Of a stretch of DNA of 64,000 nt, positions 45,012 through 54,161 are shown in pieces. The position numbers were made by a program, and so were the translations under genes. Position 1 is the stretch's first letter. Each line of letters begins with the position of its first letter. The DNA comes from Lysobacter_K sp038248955 (lineage in GTDB: Bacteria; Pseudomonadota; Gammaproteobacteria; Xanthomonadales; Xanthomonadaceae): NCBI GenBank assembly GCA_038248955.1, contig JBBRWW010000001.1, positions 1 to 64,000 on the forward strand. Direction: 5' to 3'. The notes under the pieces were generated by a model. It ran no database searches. It worked only from the letters and a program-made list of their open reading frames with translations, and was not told the DNA's origin.

Positions 45012-45578
45012 ATGACCAGCAACAGTGCCCGGGACTCATCAGCGCAGCGGTGGTTTGGAAAGGGCTTCGCGGACCTTGGCGAGATAGAGCGCAACGTCAT
45101 GGAATGGGCCGCGGTGGGAAAGCTCGTCAGCAGGGACACCAACCGCTCGTATTCCGATGAACTCACGTTTGGCCAGCGCCTGGCCGACAAGGTGGCCAAG
45201 TTCGGCGGATCCTGGACGTTCATCCTGCTGTTCGGGGCGACGCTGCTGCTGTGGACGGGGGTGAACACCCTCATCCTCCACAAACCCTTCGATCCCTACC
45301 CGTTCATCTTCCTCAACCTGTTGTTGTCGATGCTCGCCGCGATCCAGGCACCGGTGATCATGATGAGCCAGAACCGGCAGTCGGTTAAGGATCGTCTCGA
45401 CGCGGCGCACGACTACGAGGTGAACCTCAAGGCCGAGATCGAGATCATGGCGCTGCACGAAAAGCTCGACCATCTGCGCGGCGAGCAGGTGGCGCTGTTG
45501 CTCGCCAAGCAGCAGGAGCAGATCACCCTGCTCACCGACCTGTTGGCGGCCTCGCGCAAGCCCACTGGCGGCGACTGA
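45012..45578 (+). CDS. DUF1003 membrane protein
   Basis: A 188-residue protein of the DUF1003 family: LADKVAKFGGSWTFILLFGATLLLWTGVNT and FDPYPFIFLNLLLSMLAAIQAPVIMMSQNRQ form the two conserved membrane helices and the typical PFI-LNL-SMLAA-QAP-I-MSQNRQ core. It is followed by a cytoplasmic coiled coil ending in AKQQEQITLLTDLL. Function is unknown in bacteria. The ATG at 45012 is used; the open frame upstream lacks a plausible start. Confidence 0.88.
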   Translation: MTSNSARDSSAQRWFGKGFADLGEIERNVMEWAAVGKLVSRDTNRSYSDELTFGQRLADKVAKFGGSWTFILLFGATLLLWTGVNTLILHKPFDPYPFIFLNLLLSMLAAIQAPVIMMSQNRQSVKDRLDAAHDYEVNLKAEIEIMALHEKLDHLRGEQVALLLAKQQEQITLLTDLLAASRKPTGGD

Positions 45579-45749
45579 CTCGTCGGCCGGTCCATTCGAC
45601 GAAGCAGGAATACAGCCGGGCGCTGGACACCAGGGGCCGCCGTTGCGACATGGATGCGGCCAACATATGCGCACGCGCAGTGCCATTCCAAGCCACGATG
45701 CCGACCGTGCAACGTCGCTGCGCCGCGGCACGTCGCCCGCGTGCGATCG

Positions 45750-46091
45750 TTACTCCACCGATTCCACCGGCAAGCGCTCGCCCAGCCATCCCTGGATGCC
45801 GGCCGACATCACCCGCACGTTGGCATACCCCATGGCCTTGGCGCGTCGCGCCGCCGTGGGTGCCTTGCGGCACAGGGGGTTCGAACAATAGAACACCAGT
45901 GCGGTGTCCTTGTCGGTCGGCAAATCGGCATCCCTGAACTGCACGGGGTCGAGGTTGCGGGCGCCGGGGACGTGGGCCGCCGCCCAGCGCTCTGGCGCAT
46001 TGACGTCAAACACCGCCGCCTGCCGCAGTGGCAACAGCCGGCTGAGGTCGACGCAGGAAATGGACTTCACGCCCATCAGCATGGCGAACAT
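45750..46091 (-). CDS. Single-domain rhodanese
   Basis: A 113-residue rhodanese: VFDVNAPERWAAAHVPGARNL is the N-terminal half, and the active-site loop is CSNPLCRKAP, with the persulfide-forming cysteine first and a second cysteine five residues on. The C-terminus SAGIQGWLGERLPVE closes the fold. It moves sulfane sulfur; partner unknown. It lies 60 bases downstream of the sigma-factor gene on the same strand and may be cotranscribed. Confidence 0.87.
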   Translation of the reverse strand: MFAMLMGVKSISCVDLSRLLPLRQAAVFDVNAPERWAAAHVPGARNLDPVQFRDADLPTDKDTALVFYCSNPLCRKAPTAARRAKAMGYANVRVMSAGIQGWLGERLPVESVE

Positions 46092-46151
46092 TGGACTCTC
46101 CTTGGAAATCGCGGGTGCCGCGCGCCACGTCGTGGCCCGTGTGCGCCCGGC

Positions 46152-47147
46152 TTAGCGGTCGGGACGGTGGCGGCGGTGGATGTTGTGTCGACGGATGCCC
46201 AGTCCGATGATCGCCAGTGCGTACATTGCCGACACCGCCATCAAGGTCGTGGAGCTCCACAGGTGGTGTTTCGACCACCACAGCACCACGACGAAGCTCG
46301 TCATCAGTACGGCGTAGACGATGCCGTGGACCAGCAATTCGCGGCGCTCGACCGGGTTGCGGGCGCGGCCGACGTAACCGCGCACTTCCCACACCACCGC
46401 GCCCAGCACGAGGGCCACGGCGGCCAGGGCGCTGCCGATGACTCCCAGCAGCCCCTTGGTCGAGGCCGCCGCAGCGGTGGCGGCGCCGGCCTTGGCAGGG
46501 CCGGTCGTCAGCGACGCGGCGACGAGCGTGGTGAAGGCGATGCCCGGTGCGCTGCTGCGGGCGACGTCGCCGACCCGCGCCAGCAGCTCGGCGTGGAGCA
46601 CGTCGCGCGCGCGCTGCAGGCGCTTGCGTACGGCGCCGTCGCTGAGCCCGAGCAGGTCCGCGACCTGGCGGCTGCTCTGTCCTTCGCGATAGAACAGCAG
46701 CAGGACTTCGCGGCATTCGTCCGGGATCTCGTCGAGCGCCTGCGCCAGCATCGCGAACTGCTCCGCGTTGTGGAACGCCGCTTCCGGACCGGGGCCGGCG
46801 TGGGGCGCATCGTGCATCCGCGTATCGGTCTCGCCCAGCAAAATTTCCTGGTGCCGCCGACGCCGGACATGGTCGATGGCCTGGTTGCGGGTCACCTGGC
46901 GCAGCCAGGGCAGCAGGCTTTCCGCGTGGTTCATGGCGGCCAGCTTCTGCCAGGCCTTGAGGTAGGTTTCCTGGGCGATGTCCTCGCTGAGCTGGACGTC
47001 GCGTGTCACCGCCAGCGCGACGCTCGCCACCATCCGCTGCGTCGCGCGGACGATCCGCGCGAACGCGTCCTGGTCGCCGCGCCGGGCGGCGACGAAGTCG
47101 GCCTCAAGGGCAGAGGTCAAGCTGCTGGACGTCATCGTCATGGTCAT
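46152..47147 (-). CDS. ECF-type sigma factor with C-terminal membrane tail
   Basis: A 331-residue protein. Residues about 14-100 are sigma-70 region 2 (DAFARIVRATQRMVASVAL, QETYLKAWQKL, WLRQVTRNQAIDHVRRRR) and about 134-193 are region 4 (ALDEIPDECREVLLLFYREGQSSRQVADLLGLS with the helix-turn-helix). A further 140 residues contain an alanine-rich stretch and about three predicted transmembrane helices (near 233-252, 273-292, 300-318), ending in a basic RRHNIHRRHRP tail. Ordinary ECF factors stop after region 4 at about 190 residues. No anti-sigma gene is adjacent. The ATG at 47147 or the one six bases on is the start. Confidence 0.85.
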   Translation of the reverse strand: MTMTMTSSSLTSALEADFVAARRGDQDAFARIVRATQRMVASVALAVTRDVQLSEDIAQETYLKAWQKLAAMNHAESLLPWLRQVTRNQAIDHVRRRRHQEILLGETDTRMHDAPHAGPGPEAAFHNAEQFAMLAQALDEIPDECREVLLLFYREGQSSRQVADLLGLSDGAVRKRLQRARDVLHAELLARVGDVARSSAPGIAFTTLVAASLTTGPAKAGAATAAAASTKGLLGVIGSALAAVALVLGAVVWEVRGYVGRARNPVERRELLVHGIVYAVLMTSFVVVLWWSKHHLWSSTTLMAVSAMYALAIIGLGIRRHNIHRRHRPDR

Positions 47148-47392
47148 GTCGGGGTCACCGCCGTGGGTCGTGCCTTCAATACGAACGAGGGCGGGCGATG
47201 TGACAGACAGCGCCCCGGTGCCGGCCGATGCCATTGGAGGCCAACGGTACCGCACAGGCCCGGTGGTGTGCCGACAGCGGCTTGGCAACGCAATCGGGGC
47301 GCGCGCGGGCGATTGCCGGTCCGGGGACAATTGTCAGTGCGTGCGTGACCACCGGGCCCGCCCGTCCATCCAACTAGCGCGCCAGGGAGCCG

Positions 47393-48874
47393 TCAGGCAG
47401 CGGATTCGGCTGCCGACCGGGCCGCCGACGGCCCGCTCGCCGCGGCGATGGCCAGTCCGCTGACGACGCCCAGTGACGCGTTGCCCAGGACGGCCTCGGC
47501 CCCGGGGAACAGCGCGGCCACCGTGCGTTGCACGATGGGCGACCTCGACATGCCACCGGTGAGGTAGACCGTCTCCGGTGGGCGCTCGAGCTCGCCCTGG
47601 ACGCTTTTCAACAGGGTTCCGAGCAATGACACGAACCGGCTCGCGGCATCGTCGAGCACTGCTTGGTCGACCGATGCCGCCAGACCCGGCTCGATGTAGT
47701 CCAGATCGCTGTGCGCGATGTGGTGCCCGCTGAGGTGGATCTTGCTCCATTCGACGGCGCGGTTCAGGCGCATGGTGTTGCCCAGCGCCTGCAGCCGCGC
47801 CAGTCGCGTCGCGAACGGCGCGTCCACATGCTCGAAATCCTGGCGCTTGAAGGAGGACTGCCGCTGCAGGTCCTGCACCGCGGACGCCTCGTAGTAGTGG
47901 TGCACGGCGGTACGCGTGCCGCCCTTGCCGAACAACGGCATGAAGCCCCGCATGCTGAGCTCGATGTCGACATCGGTGCCGCCCTGCGGCAGCCCCCACG
48001 AGCCAAGGATTTTCGGCGTCGCGGCGGGCCCGCCAACGTCGGCGATGGCGACATCGGTCGTGCCGCCGCCGATGTCGACCACCAGCGTGCGCCGCTGTGT
48101 GGGCGCGCCGCGGTGATGGCCCAGTGCTGCGGCCGCCGGTTCTTCGAGGAACTCGATCGCCTCGAACCCGGCCGCATGGGCGGCGTCGGTGAGGATCTCG
48201 ATGGCCTGCAGGCCGCCGGCGTCGCCCATCGAACTGCGGAACTGCACGGGCCGGCCGAGCACGGCCGAGCGCACCGGCATACCCAATTGCCCGCTCGCGG
48301 TCGTGCGGATGTGGCCGAGGATGTGGGTGGCAATGCCGAGCAGGGTGTTGCGCGCGCTGCCGTGCAGGCGGAAGCCCAGCATCGACTTGGGCGAAACTAC
48401 CAGGTGGCCGCTGCCGCTGTCGATGTAGGCGTCGGTGGCTTCGTCGCCGTAGAGCGCATCCTGCAGGTTGACGCCGGCGTCGACCGCGACCAATGCCTGC
48501 TGCGCGCTCCAGCGCCGGCGCACGACCTTGACCGCGTCGCGCCGCAGTTCCTCGTCGGACCGGGTGATCACGCGGGGCACCATCGCGAGTGCGTCGTCGC
48601 GCCGGTTGGCCGGCTGGGCGAGGGCCATCTGCCGCGACGCCAGCGCGCGGCCGGCGGCAAGGGTCTGCTCGCGCCTGCTGTCGGCGGCCAGCTGCATCGC
48701 CTCGGCCTCGAGCCGCGGCGTGAGTTCAAAATCGGCCACGTCCGGCAGCTTGAGCGGGAAGAACACCGTGGTGCGGAACTGCTGCTCCTGGCCGAAGCGG
48801 ATGAGTTCGAGCTGTCCGTCGACCAGCGCGCCGGCAGCCGAGTAGCTCGTTCCAAAGTCGATGCCGATGCGCAT
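47393..48874 (-). CDS. yegD: YegD-type Hsp70 family protein
   Basis: A 493-residue Hsp70-like ATPase without the substrate-binding domain. Phosphate 1 motif GIDFGTSYSA at the N-terminus, FLEEPAAAALGHH, phosphate 2 VVDIGGGTTDVAIAD, and adenosine motif VYLTGGMSRSPIVQ near the C-terminus are typical of YegD. It is presumably a cytoplasmic chaperone-like ATPase; client unknown. The ATG at 48874 directly precedes RIGIDFG. It lies between gcvP and the sigma-factor gene, all on the minus strand. Confidence 0.88.
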   Translation of the reverse strand: MRIGIDFGTSYSAAGALVDGQLELIRFGQEQQFRTTVFFPLKLPDVADFELTPRLEAEAMQLAADSRREQTLAAGRALASRQMALAQPANRRDDALAMVPRVITRSDEELRRDAVKVVRRRWSAQQALVAVDAGVNLQDALYGDEATDAYIDSGSGHLVVSPKSMLGFRLHGSARNTLLGIATHILGHIRTTASGQLGMPVRSAVLGRPVQFRSSMGDAGGLQAIEILTDAAHAAGFEAIEFLEEPAAAALGHHRGAPTQRRTLVVDIGGGTTDVAIADVGGPAATPKILGSWGLPQGGTDVDIELSMRGFMPLFGKGGTRTAVHHYYEASAVQDLQRQSSFKRQDFEHVDAPFATRLARLQALGNTMRLNRAVEWSKIHLSGHHIAHSDLDYIEPGLAASVDQAVLDDAASRFVSLLGTLLKSVQGELERPPETVYLTGGMSRSPIVQRTVAALFPGAEAVLGNASLGVVSGLAIAAASGPSAARSAAESAA

Positions 48875-49079
48875 GATCCCGCCATTGCCGATGTGGATTC
48901 GCGTTGCGACGGCGACCGCCGCTGCGCTGTGAGTGCAGCAATATACCGGCGCACGGAGGGTCGACATCCAGATCGACCATCAACCGGCACCGTCGCCCCA
49001 TGGCCACGACCCTGAACGGCCATGGACCGTTGCCGCGGCTTGCATTTCTGCGGCCGGGGCGTCATTGCGACCGGCAAAA

Positions 49080-49103
49080 AAAGGCCCCGCGCGCGGGGCC
49101 TTT
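49080..49103 (-). terminator. gcvP terminator
   Basis: A perfect 11-bp GC-rich stem (AAAGGCCCCGC/GCGGGGCCTTT) with a minimal loop, then an oligo-T tract on the minus strand (the A-run at 49075-49082), 22 bases behind the gcvP stop. Confidence 0.88.
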
Positions 49104-49125
49104 CGACTGCATTGGCGCCGCACCG

Positions 49126-52083
49126 CTAGGCGACGTTCGGCTCGCTGAACGCCTCGATCTCGCCGGCGAACTCGTTGATCGGGATGCAGCTGCAGAACAC
49201 GTTCTTGTCGCCGTGCACGTTGTCGACGCGGGCGACCGGCGGCCAGTACTTCTGCTGCCGCAGGCTCGGCAGCGGGAACGCGGCCAGCTCGCGCGGGTAG
49301 GCGTGGGTCCATTCGCTTGCGCTCACCATCGTCGCGGTGTGCGGGGCGTGCTTGAGCGGGTTGTCCTCGCGGTCGAGCCTGCCGTCGGCGACGGCGCGGA
49401 TCTCCTCGCGGATCTGGATCATCGCGTCGATGAACCGGTCGAGCTCGTGCTGCGATTCGCTCTCGGTCGGCTCGACCATCAGCGTACCGGCGACCGGGAA
49501 GCTCAGGGTCGGGGCGTGGAAGCCGAAGTCGACCAGGCGCTTGGCGACGTCCTCGGCGCCGATGCCGGTGGCATCCTTGAGCGGGCGCAGGTCGAGGATG
49601 CACTCGTGCGCGACCAGGCCGTTGCGGCCGGTGTACAGCGTCTCGTAGTGCGGCGCCAGGCGCTTGGCGATGTAGTTGGCGTTGAGCAGCGCGACCTGGG
49701 TGGCCTTGCGCAGGCCATGGCTGCCCATCAGGGTGATGTACATCCAGCTGATCGGCAGGATCGACGCCGAACCGAAGCTCGCCGCGCTGACCATGCCGAC
49801 GTCGCCTTCGCCGCCCAACGTACGCGGCAGGAAGGGCGCGAGGTGCGCCTTCACCGCGCACGGGCCGACGCCCGGACCGCCGCCGCCGTGCGGGATGCAG
49901 AACGTCTTGTGCAGGTTGAGGTGCGACACGTCCGAGCCCCACTTGCCGGGCTGGGCGACGCCGACGAGGGCATTCATGTTGGCGCCGTCGGTGTACACCT
50001 GGCCGCCGTGGGCATGGACGATCTCGCAGATCTCGACGATGTCCTCCTCGAACACGCCGTGCGTGGACGGGTAGGTGATCATCAGCGCCGCCAGGCGCGG
50101 GCCGTACTTCGCGGCCTGCACGCGGATGTCCTCGATGTCGACATTGCCGTTGCCGTCGCACTTGGTCACCACCACGTGCATGCCGCACATCTGCGCCGAG
50201 GCCGGGTTGGTGCCGTGCGCGGATTCCGGGATCAGGCAGATGTCGCGCTGCTCGTCGCCGCGCGAGCGGTGGTAGGCGCGGATCGCCAGCAGGCCGGCGT
50301 ACTCGCCCTGCGCGCCGGAGTTGGGCTGCAGGCTGACGGCGTCGTAGCCGGTGCACTCGACCAGCATCGCCTCCAGGCCTTCGATCAGTTGCTGGTAGCC
50401 GAGCGTCTGCGCGACCGGCGCCAGCGGGTGCAGGTTGCCGAACTCCGGCCATGTCACCGGGATCATTTCGGCGGTGGCATTGAGCTTCATCGTGCAGCTG
50501 CCCAGCGGGATCATGGTGCGATCCATCGCCAGGTCCTTGTCGGCGAGCGAACGCATGTAGCGCAGCAGTTCGTGCTCGCTGTGGTGGGTGTTGAAGACCG
50601 GGTGCTGCAGGAACGTCGACTGCCGGCGCAGGCCGGCGGGCAGGGCATCGGCGGTGTCACGGTCGAGCGCATCGATGGTCGCTCCCGGCATCCTGCCTCC
50701 CGCGACACTCGTGCTTCCTTGCACGTCGTCGGCGATCTCGGCGCCGAACAGCCCGGCCAGCACGATCACGTCCTCTCGCGTGGTGGTCTCGTCCATGCTG
50801 ATGCCGACGCTGCCGGCATCGATCACGCGCAGGTTGACGCGCGCATCGTGGGCACGGATATGCAATGCCGCGGCGTCGACGCCGGTGGCATGCAGGGTGT
50901 CGAAGAAACCGTCGCCGACCGCGACGCCGGCGTTGCGCAGCGCGGCGGCGAGGATCGCGGCAAAGCGGTGCGCGCGGCGGGCGATCCGGGTCAGGCCGTC
51001 GGGGCCGTGGTAGACCGCGTACATGCTCGCCATCACCGCCAGCAGCACCTGCGCGGTGCAGATGTTGGACGTCGCCTTCTCGCGGCGGATGTGTTGTTCG
51101 CGGGTCTGCAGGGTCAGGCGGTAAGCCGCCTTGCCCTCGGCGTCGATCGACACGCCGATCAGGCGCCCGGGCATCGAACGCTTGTAGGCGTCGCGGCAGG
51201 CCATGAACGCGGCATGCGGTCCGCCAAAGCCGAACGGCACGCCAAACCGCTGCGAATTGCCGACCACGATGTCGGCGCCCCATTCGCCCGGGGACTTCAG
51301 CAGGGTCAGCGCGAGCAGGTCGGTGGCGACCGCGACGAGGCCGCCGCGTGCGTGAACCGCGTCGCTGACGGCCTGATAGTCGCCGGCATGGCCGAACGTG
51401 TCGGGATACTGCAGCAGCACGCCGAACGCATCGGTGTCGATCGCATCACGATCGTCGCCGACCACCAGCACGATGTCGAGCGGCTCGGCGCGCGTGCGCA
51501 GCACCTCCAGCGTCTGCGGGTGGACGCCGCTGGAGACGAAGAACACGTCCGATTTCGACTTTGCCGAGCGCTTGGCCAGGGTCATCGCCTCGGCGGCGGC
51601 GGTGCCTTCGTCGAGCAGCGAGGCATTGGCGATCTGCATGCCGGTGAGGTCGGCGCACATCGTCTGGAAGTTGATCAACGCCTCCATGCGGCCCTGCGAG
51701 ATCTCGGCCTGGTACGGCGTGTAGGCGGTGTACCAGGCGGGGTTCTCGAGGATGTTGCGCAGGATGACGTTCGGGGTGTGGGTGCCGTAATAGCCCTGGC
51801 CGATGAAGCTGCGGAATACCTGGTTCTGGTCCGCGATCACGCGGATCTTCGCCAGCGCCTCGACCTCGCTGACTGGCGCGGGCAGCGCGAGCGGCGCCGC
51901 AGACTTGATGTTGGCCGGCACGATCGCGTCGGTCAGCGCATCGAGCGAGTCGTGGCCGACCGCGCGCAGCATGTGGGCGATCTCGGCGTCATTGGGGCCG
52001 ATGTGGCGCTCGAGGAACGCGTCGTGGTGCTCGAGGTCGCGCAGGGAAACGGGCGTGGTCGATCCGTTGGAAGCAGGGCTCAT
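49126..52083 (-). CDS. gcvP: Glycine dehydrogenase (decarboxylating), P-protein
   Basis: A 985-residue single-chain P-protein of the glycine cleavage system. The N-terminal half has FLERHIGPND, YGTHTPNVILRNILENPAWYTAYTPYQAEISQGR; the C-terminal half holds the PLP site in SHLNLHKTFCIPHGGGGPG with DGANMNALVG before it, and TSASEWTHAYPRELAAFP near the end. It decarboxylates glycine and passes the aminomethyl group to the H-protein. The ATG at 52083 (MSPASNGSTT) is used. gcvH and gcvT are not in the window. It is controlled by the glycine riboswitch upstream. Confidence 0.97.
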   Translation of the reverse strand: MSPASNGSTTPVSLRDLEHHDAFLERHIGPNDAEIAHMLRAVGHDSLDALTDAIVPANIKSAAPLALPAPVSEVEALAKIRVIADQNQVFRSFIGQGYYGTHTPNVILRNILENPAWYTAYTPYQAEISQGRMEALINFQTMCADLTGMQIANASLLDEGTAAAEAMTLAKRSAKSKSDVFFVSSGVHPQTLEVLRTRAEPLDIVLVVGDDRDAIDTDAFGVLLQYPDTFGHAGDYQAVSDAVHARGGLVAVATDLLALTLLKSPGEWGADIVVGNSQRFGVPFGFGGPHAAFMACRDAYKRSMPGRLIGVSIDAEGKAAYRLTLQTREQHIRREKATSNICTAQVLLAVMASMYAVYHGPDGLTRIARRAHRFAAILAAALRNAGVAVGDGFFDTLHATGVDAAALHIRAHDARVNLRVIDAGSVGISMDETTTREDVIVLAGLFGAEIADDVQGSTSVAGGRMPGATIDALDRDTADALPAGLRRQSTFLQHPVFNTHHSEHELLRYMRSLADKDLAMDRTMIPLGSCTMKLNATAEMIPVTWPEFGNLHPLAPVAQTLGYQQLIEGLEAMLVECTGYDAVSLQPNSGAQGEYAGLLAIRAYHRSRGDEQRDICLIPESAHGTNPASAQMCGMHVVVTKCDGNGNVDIEDIRVQAAKYGPRLAALMITYPSTHGVFEEDIVEICEIVHAHGGQVYTDGANMNALVGVAQPGKWGSDVSHLNLHKTFCIPHGGGGPGVGPCAVKAHLAPFLPRTLGGEGDVGMVSAASFGSASILPISWMYITLMGSHGLRKATQVALLNANYIAKRLAPHYETLYTGRNGLVAHECILDLRPLKDATGIGAEDVAKRLVDFGFHAPTLSFPVAGTLMVEPTESESQHELDRFIDAMIQIREEIRAVADGRLDREDNPLKHAPHTATMVSASEWTHAYPRELAAFPLPSLRQQKYWPPVARVDNVHGDKNVFCSCIPINEFAGEIEAFSEPNVA

Positions 52084-52202
52084 GGCAAGGGTGTCCGCAG
52101 AGGTGACGTGCGATGCCGCACGCGGGCATTCCAGTCCGTCGGCCTCACGGCCGCCGGGCGCTCGCGGGCTTGTGGCTTGCGCCACTCGAAATCCCCGCTT
52201 GC

Positions 52203-52421
52203 CCCTCTGTCCTTTTGCCTGAGAGTTTGGAAACCCCCCGCCGCGCCTGGACCCGGCGCGGACGTGGTGTTTCTTGCCCCTTCGGCGCCGGTGCATGCCC
52301 GTGAGGGCGGCCGGTCTCTCCAGAGTCTCTGCGCGTGGTGGTTTGGGAGCCTGAGCGATTACGGGCGTTGCGTCTTCGGCAGCGGCCCAGCCGGTTCGAG
52401 GCTGGCCCGCTTCTCCCACCA
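52203..52421 (-). ncRNA. Tandem glycine riboswitch
   Basis: On the minus strand two glycine aptamers lie in series ahead of gcvP. The 5' one (about 52421-52345) has GGGAGAAGC, then GCCGAAG and CGCTCAGGC. The 3' one (about 52328-52203) has GGAGAGACC, GCCGAAGGGGCAA, and ACTCTCAGGCAAAAGGACAG, the best-conserved part of the class. About 120 bases separate it from the gcvP ATG and hold the expression platform. In tandem glycine riboswitches, glycine binding usually turns on glycine cleavage genes. Confidence 0.93.
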
Positions 52422-52576
52422 CGTGCTGTTACCGCTCCGATTATAGCCGCCGGCGGGGTGGCGGTCCCGCTCGCGGCAATCTGCTCCGCGCGGCGGGCCC
52501 GGGCCCGCATCCCGGGCGGGGTGGTCGGCGGGGGCGGAGCGGTAATGCCCGACGCCAACGCCGTGCCGCACCGCGG

Positions 52577-54073
52577 TCACAGCTGGAAGCCGATCGTCCG
52601 CGCGGTGCCCTCGAGGATGTCGCGTGGCAGGCTCGGATGGCGGGCCACGTAAGGCGCGGCGCGCTCGGATTGGCGCAATACCCAGTTGGCCAGATCGGTG
52701 ATTTCGGTCGATCCGTAGAACGCGGTCGTCAGTTCGTGGTTCAGGAACAGGCTGCGGCCGTCGATGTTGGCCGAGCCGCACAAGGCCACCTGGTCGTCGA
52801 CGATCACCAGCTTGGCATGGGACATCCCTTCCACCAGGCGGATGCCCGCGCCAGCGGCGGCGAGGTCTCGCAGGGCGCGTTCGCGCGCCAGGTCGGCGAG
52901 CCGGTGGTTGGAGCGCCGCGGCACCAGTACCGTGAGTGCCACGCCGCGACGGCACGCGATCGCCAGGGCCTGGACGAGCGCGTCGTCGGGGACGAAATAG
53001 GGGGTCATGACGATCAGCCGGACCTCGGCCTGGTAGACCGCGCTCAGGAGCAGTTCGTAGAGCGTGTCATCGGTACGTTCGGGGCCGCTGGCGATCAGTT
53101 GCGCGGGCGCTTCGTGGTCGGCGGGGTGGGGGACGGGGGGTGAGGGCGAGGACGAGGGCGAAGACGAGGGCGACACCGGGGGTGACAACGCGGCCCGGCG
53201 CACGCCGCGTTGCCAATCCGTGTCGAACACGGTCTGCGCGTCGATGGCGATGCCACCTTCGATGACAAAGCTGAGGTCCAGCCATGCCGGCTCGCCCGCG
53301 CGGCCGCCGAAATATTCATCGGCGATGTTGCGGCCGCCGCTCCAGACGACGCCCGCGTCGGCGATCGCAAGCTTGCGGTGGTTGCGCAGGTTGGTCCGGC
53401 CCCGCAACGGGTTGTGCAGCAATGGCATGAACCACCCCACCAACACGCCAGCAGCGGACAACGAAACTCGAAGCGCGCGCGGCGTCCGCACGCTGCCGAT
53501 CGCATCGATCAACAATCGCACCCGCACTCCGCGCCGCGCGGCGGCGATCAGCGCCCCCGCCACGCGCCGGCCGGTCGCATCATCGGCGAACACGTACGTG
53601 CAGAGATCGAGCCGGTTGCCGGCGCCGTCGATCAGGCCGAGCAGCGCCTGCAATGCCACCTCGCCATCGGTGAGGATGGTGATGCGGGCGCCGGACCGGA
53701 CTGGCGCCAGCCCGAGTCCCGCCGTCAGCCGCACGATCCATCCGGGCGCGTCCGATGGCGCGGCGGCGGCTGGCGGCGTGACCGCGGCCCGCCGCGGACG
53801 CGCCAGCTTGCGCGAGCCGATCATCAGGTATAGCGGCACGGCGGCATACGGAAACGCGACGATCCCCAGCACCCAGCCGATCGCCGCGGACGGATGCCGC
53901 CGCTGCCGGCCGATGCGCGTCACCAGTACATAGGTCAGCAGCCCGAGGGCAATGGCCGCGGCATGCAGGAAGGTGGCGAGGTTCCAGGGCAAGGAGGGCA
54001 AGGTCCGATCCGATGTCGGCGGCACCCGGGGCAACGCCGGTTGGCGGTCGCCGCGGTCAGCCAGTGCGCTCAT
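52577..54073 (-). CDS. Phospholipase D-type cardiolipin synthase
   Basis: A 498-residue PLD-superfamily protein with two N-terminal membrane segments (about residues 33-53 and 62-86) and two HKD motifs: HRKLAIAD (H232, K234, D239) and HAKLVIVD (H419, K421, D426), the latter followed by GSANIDGRSLFLNHE. It resembles bacterial cardiolipin synthases. A serine/proline repeat (SPSSSPSSSPSPP, about residues 301-313) is inserted between the two catalytic halves. The ATG at 54073 is preferred. It is a second such enzyme in the window, only distantly like the one at 43452. Confidence 0.87.
   Translation of the reverse strand: MSALADRGDRQPALPRVPPTSDRTLPSLPWNLATFLHAAAIALGLLTYVLVTRIGRQRRHPSAAIGWVLGIVAFPYAAVPLYLMIGSRKLARPRRAAVTPPAAAAPSDAPGWIVRLTAGLGLAPVRSGARITILTDGEVALQALLGLIDGAGNRLDLCTYVFADDATGRRVAGALIAAARRGVRVRLLIDAIGSVRTPRALRVSLSAAGVLVGWFMPLLHNPLRGRTNLRNHRKLAIADAGVVWSGGRNIADEYFGGRAGEPAWLDLSFVIEGGIAIDAQTVFDTDWQRGVRRAALSPPVSPSSSPSSSPSPPVPHPADHEAPAQLIASGPERTDDTLYELLLSAVYQAEVRLIVMTPYFVPDDALVQALAIACRRGVALTVLVPRRSNHRLADLARERALRDLAAAGAGIRLVEGMSHAKLVIVDDQVALCGSANIDGRSLFLNHELTTAFYGSTEITDLANWVLRQSERAAPYVARHPSLPRDILEGTARTIGFQL
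53141..53173 (-). repeat. 12-bp tandem repeat inside the synthase gene
   Basis: About 2.7 copies of a 12-base unit (TCGCCCTCGTCT-like on the minus strand) encode the Ser-Pro-Ser-Ser linker between the two HKD domains. The unit is a multiple of three, so copy-number change would alter only linker length. Confidence 0.7.
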
Positions 54074-54161
54074 CTTGCGCGATCGTGGTCGCGATCGTTC
54101 CCACCCGGCCCGCCGTGCCGGCAGGACTATCATGCAGGGGGATTCATCCGCAGGCCGATCG

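Noticed and set aside
48904..52446. A plus-strand open frame of about 1,180 codons opposite gcvP
   Set aside because: It is antisense to the well-matched gcvP, has arginine- and histidine-rich composition and no recognisable motif. Long antisense frames are expected at this GC content.
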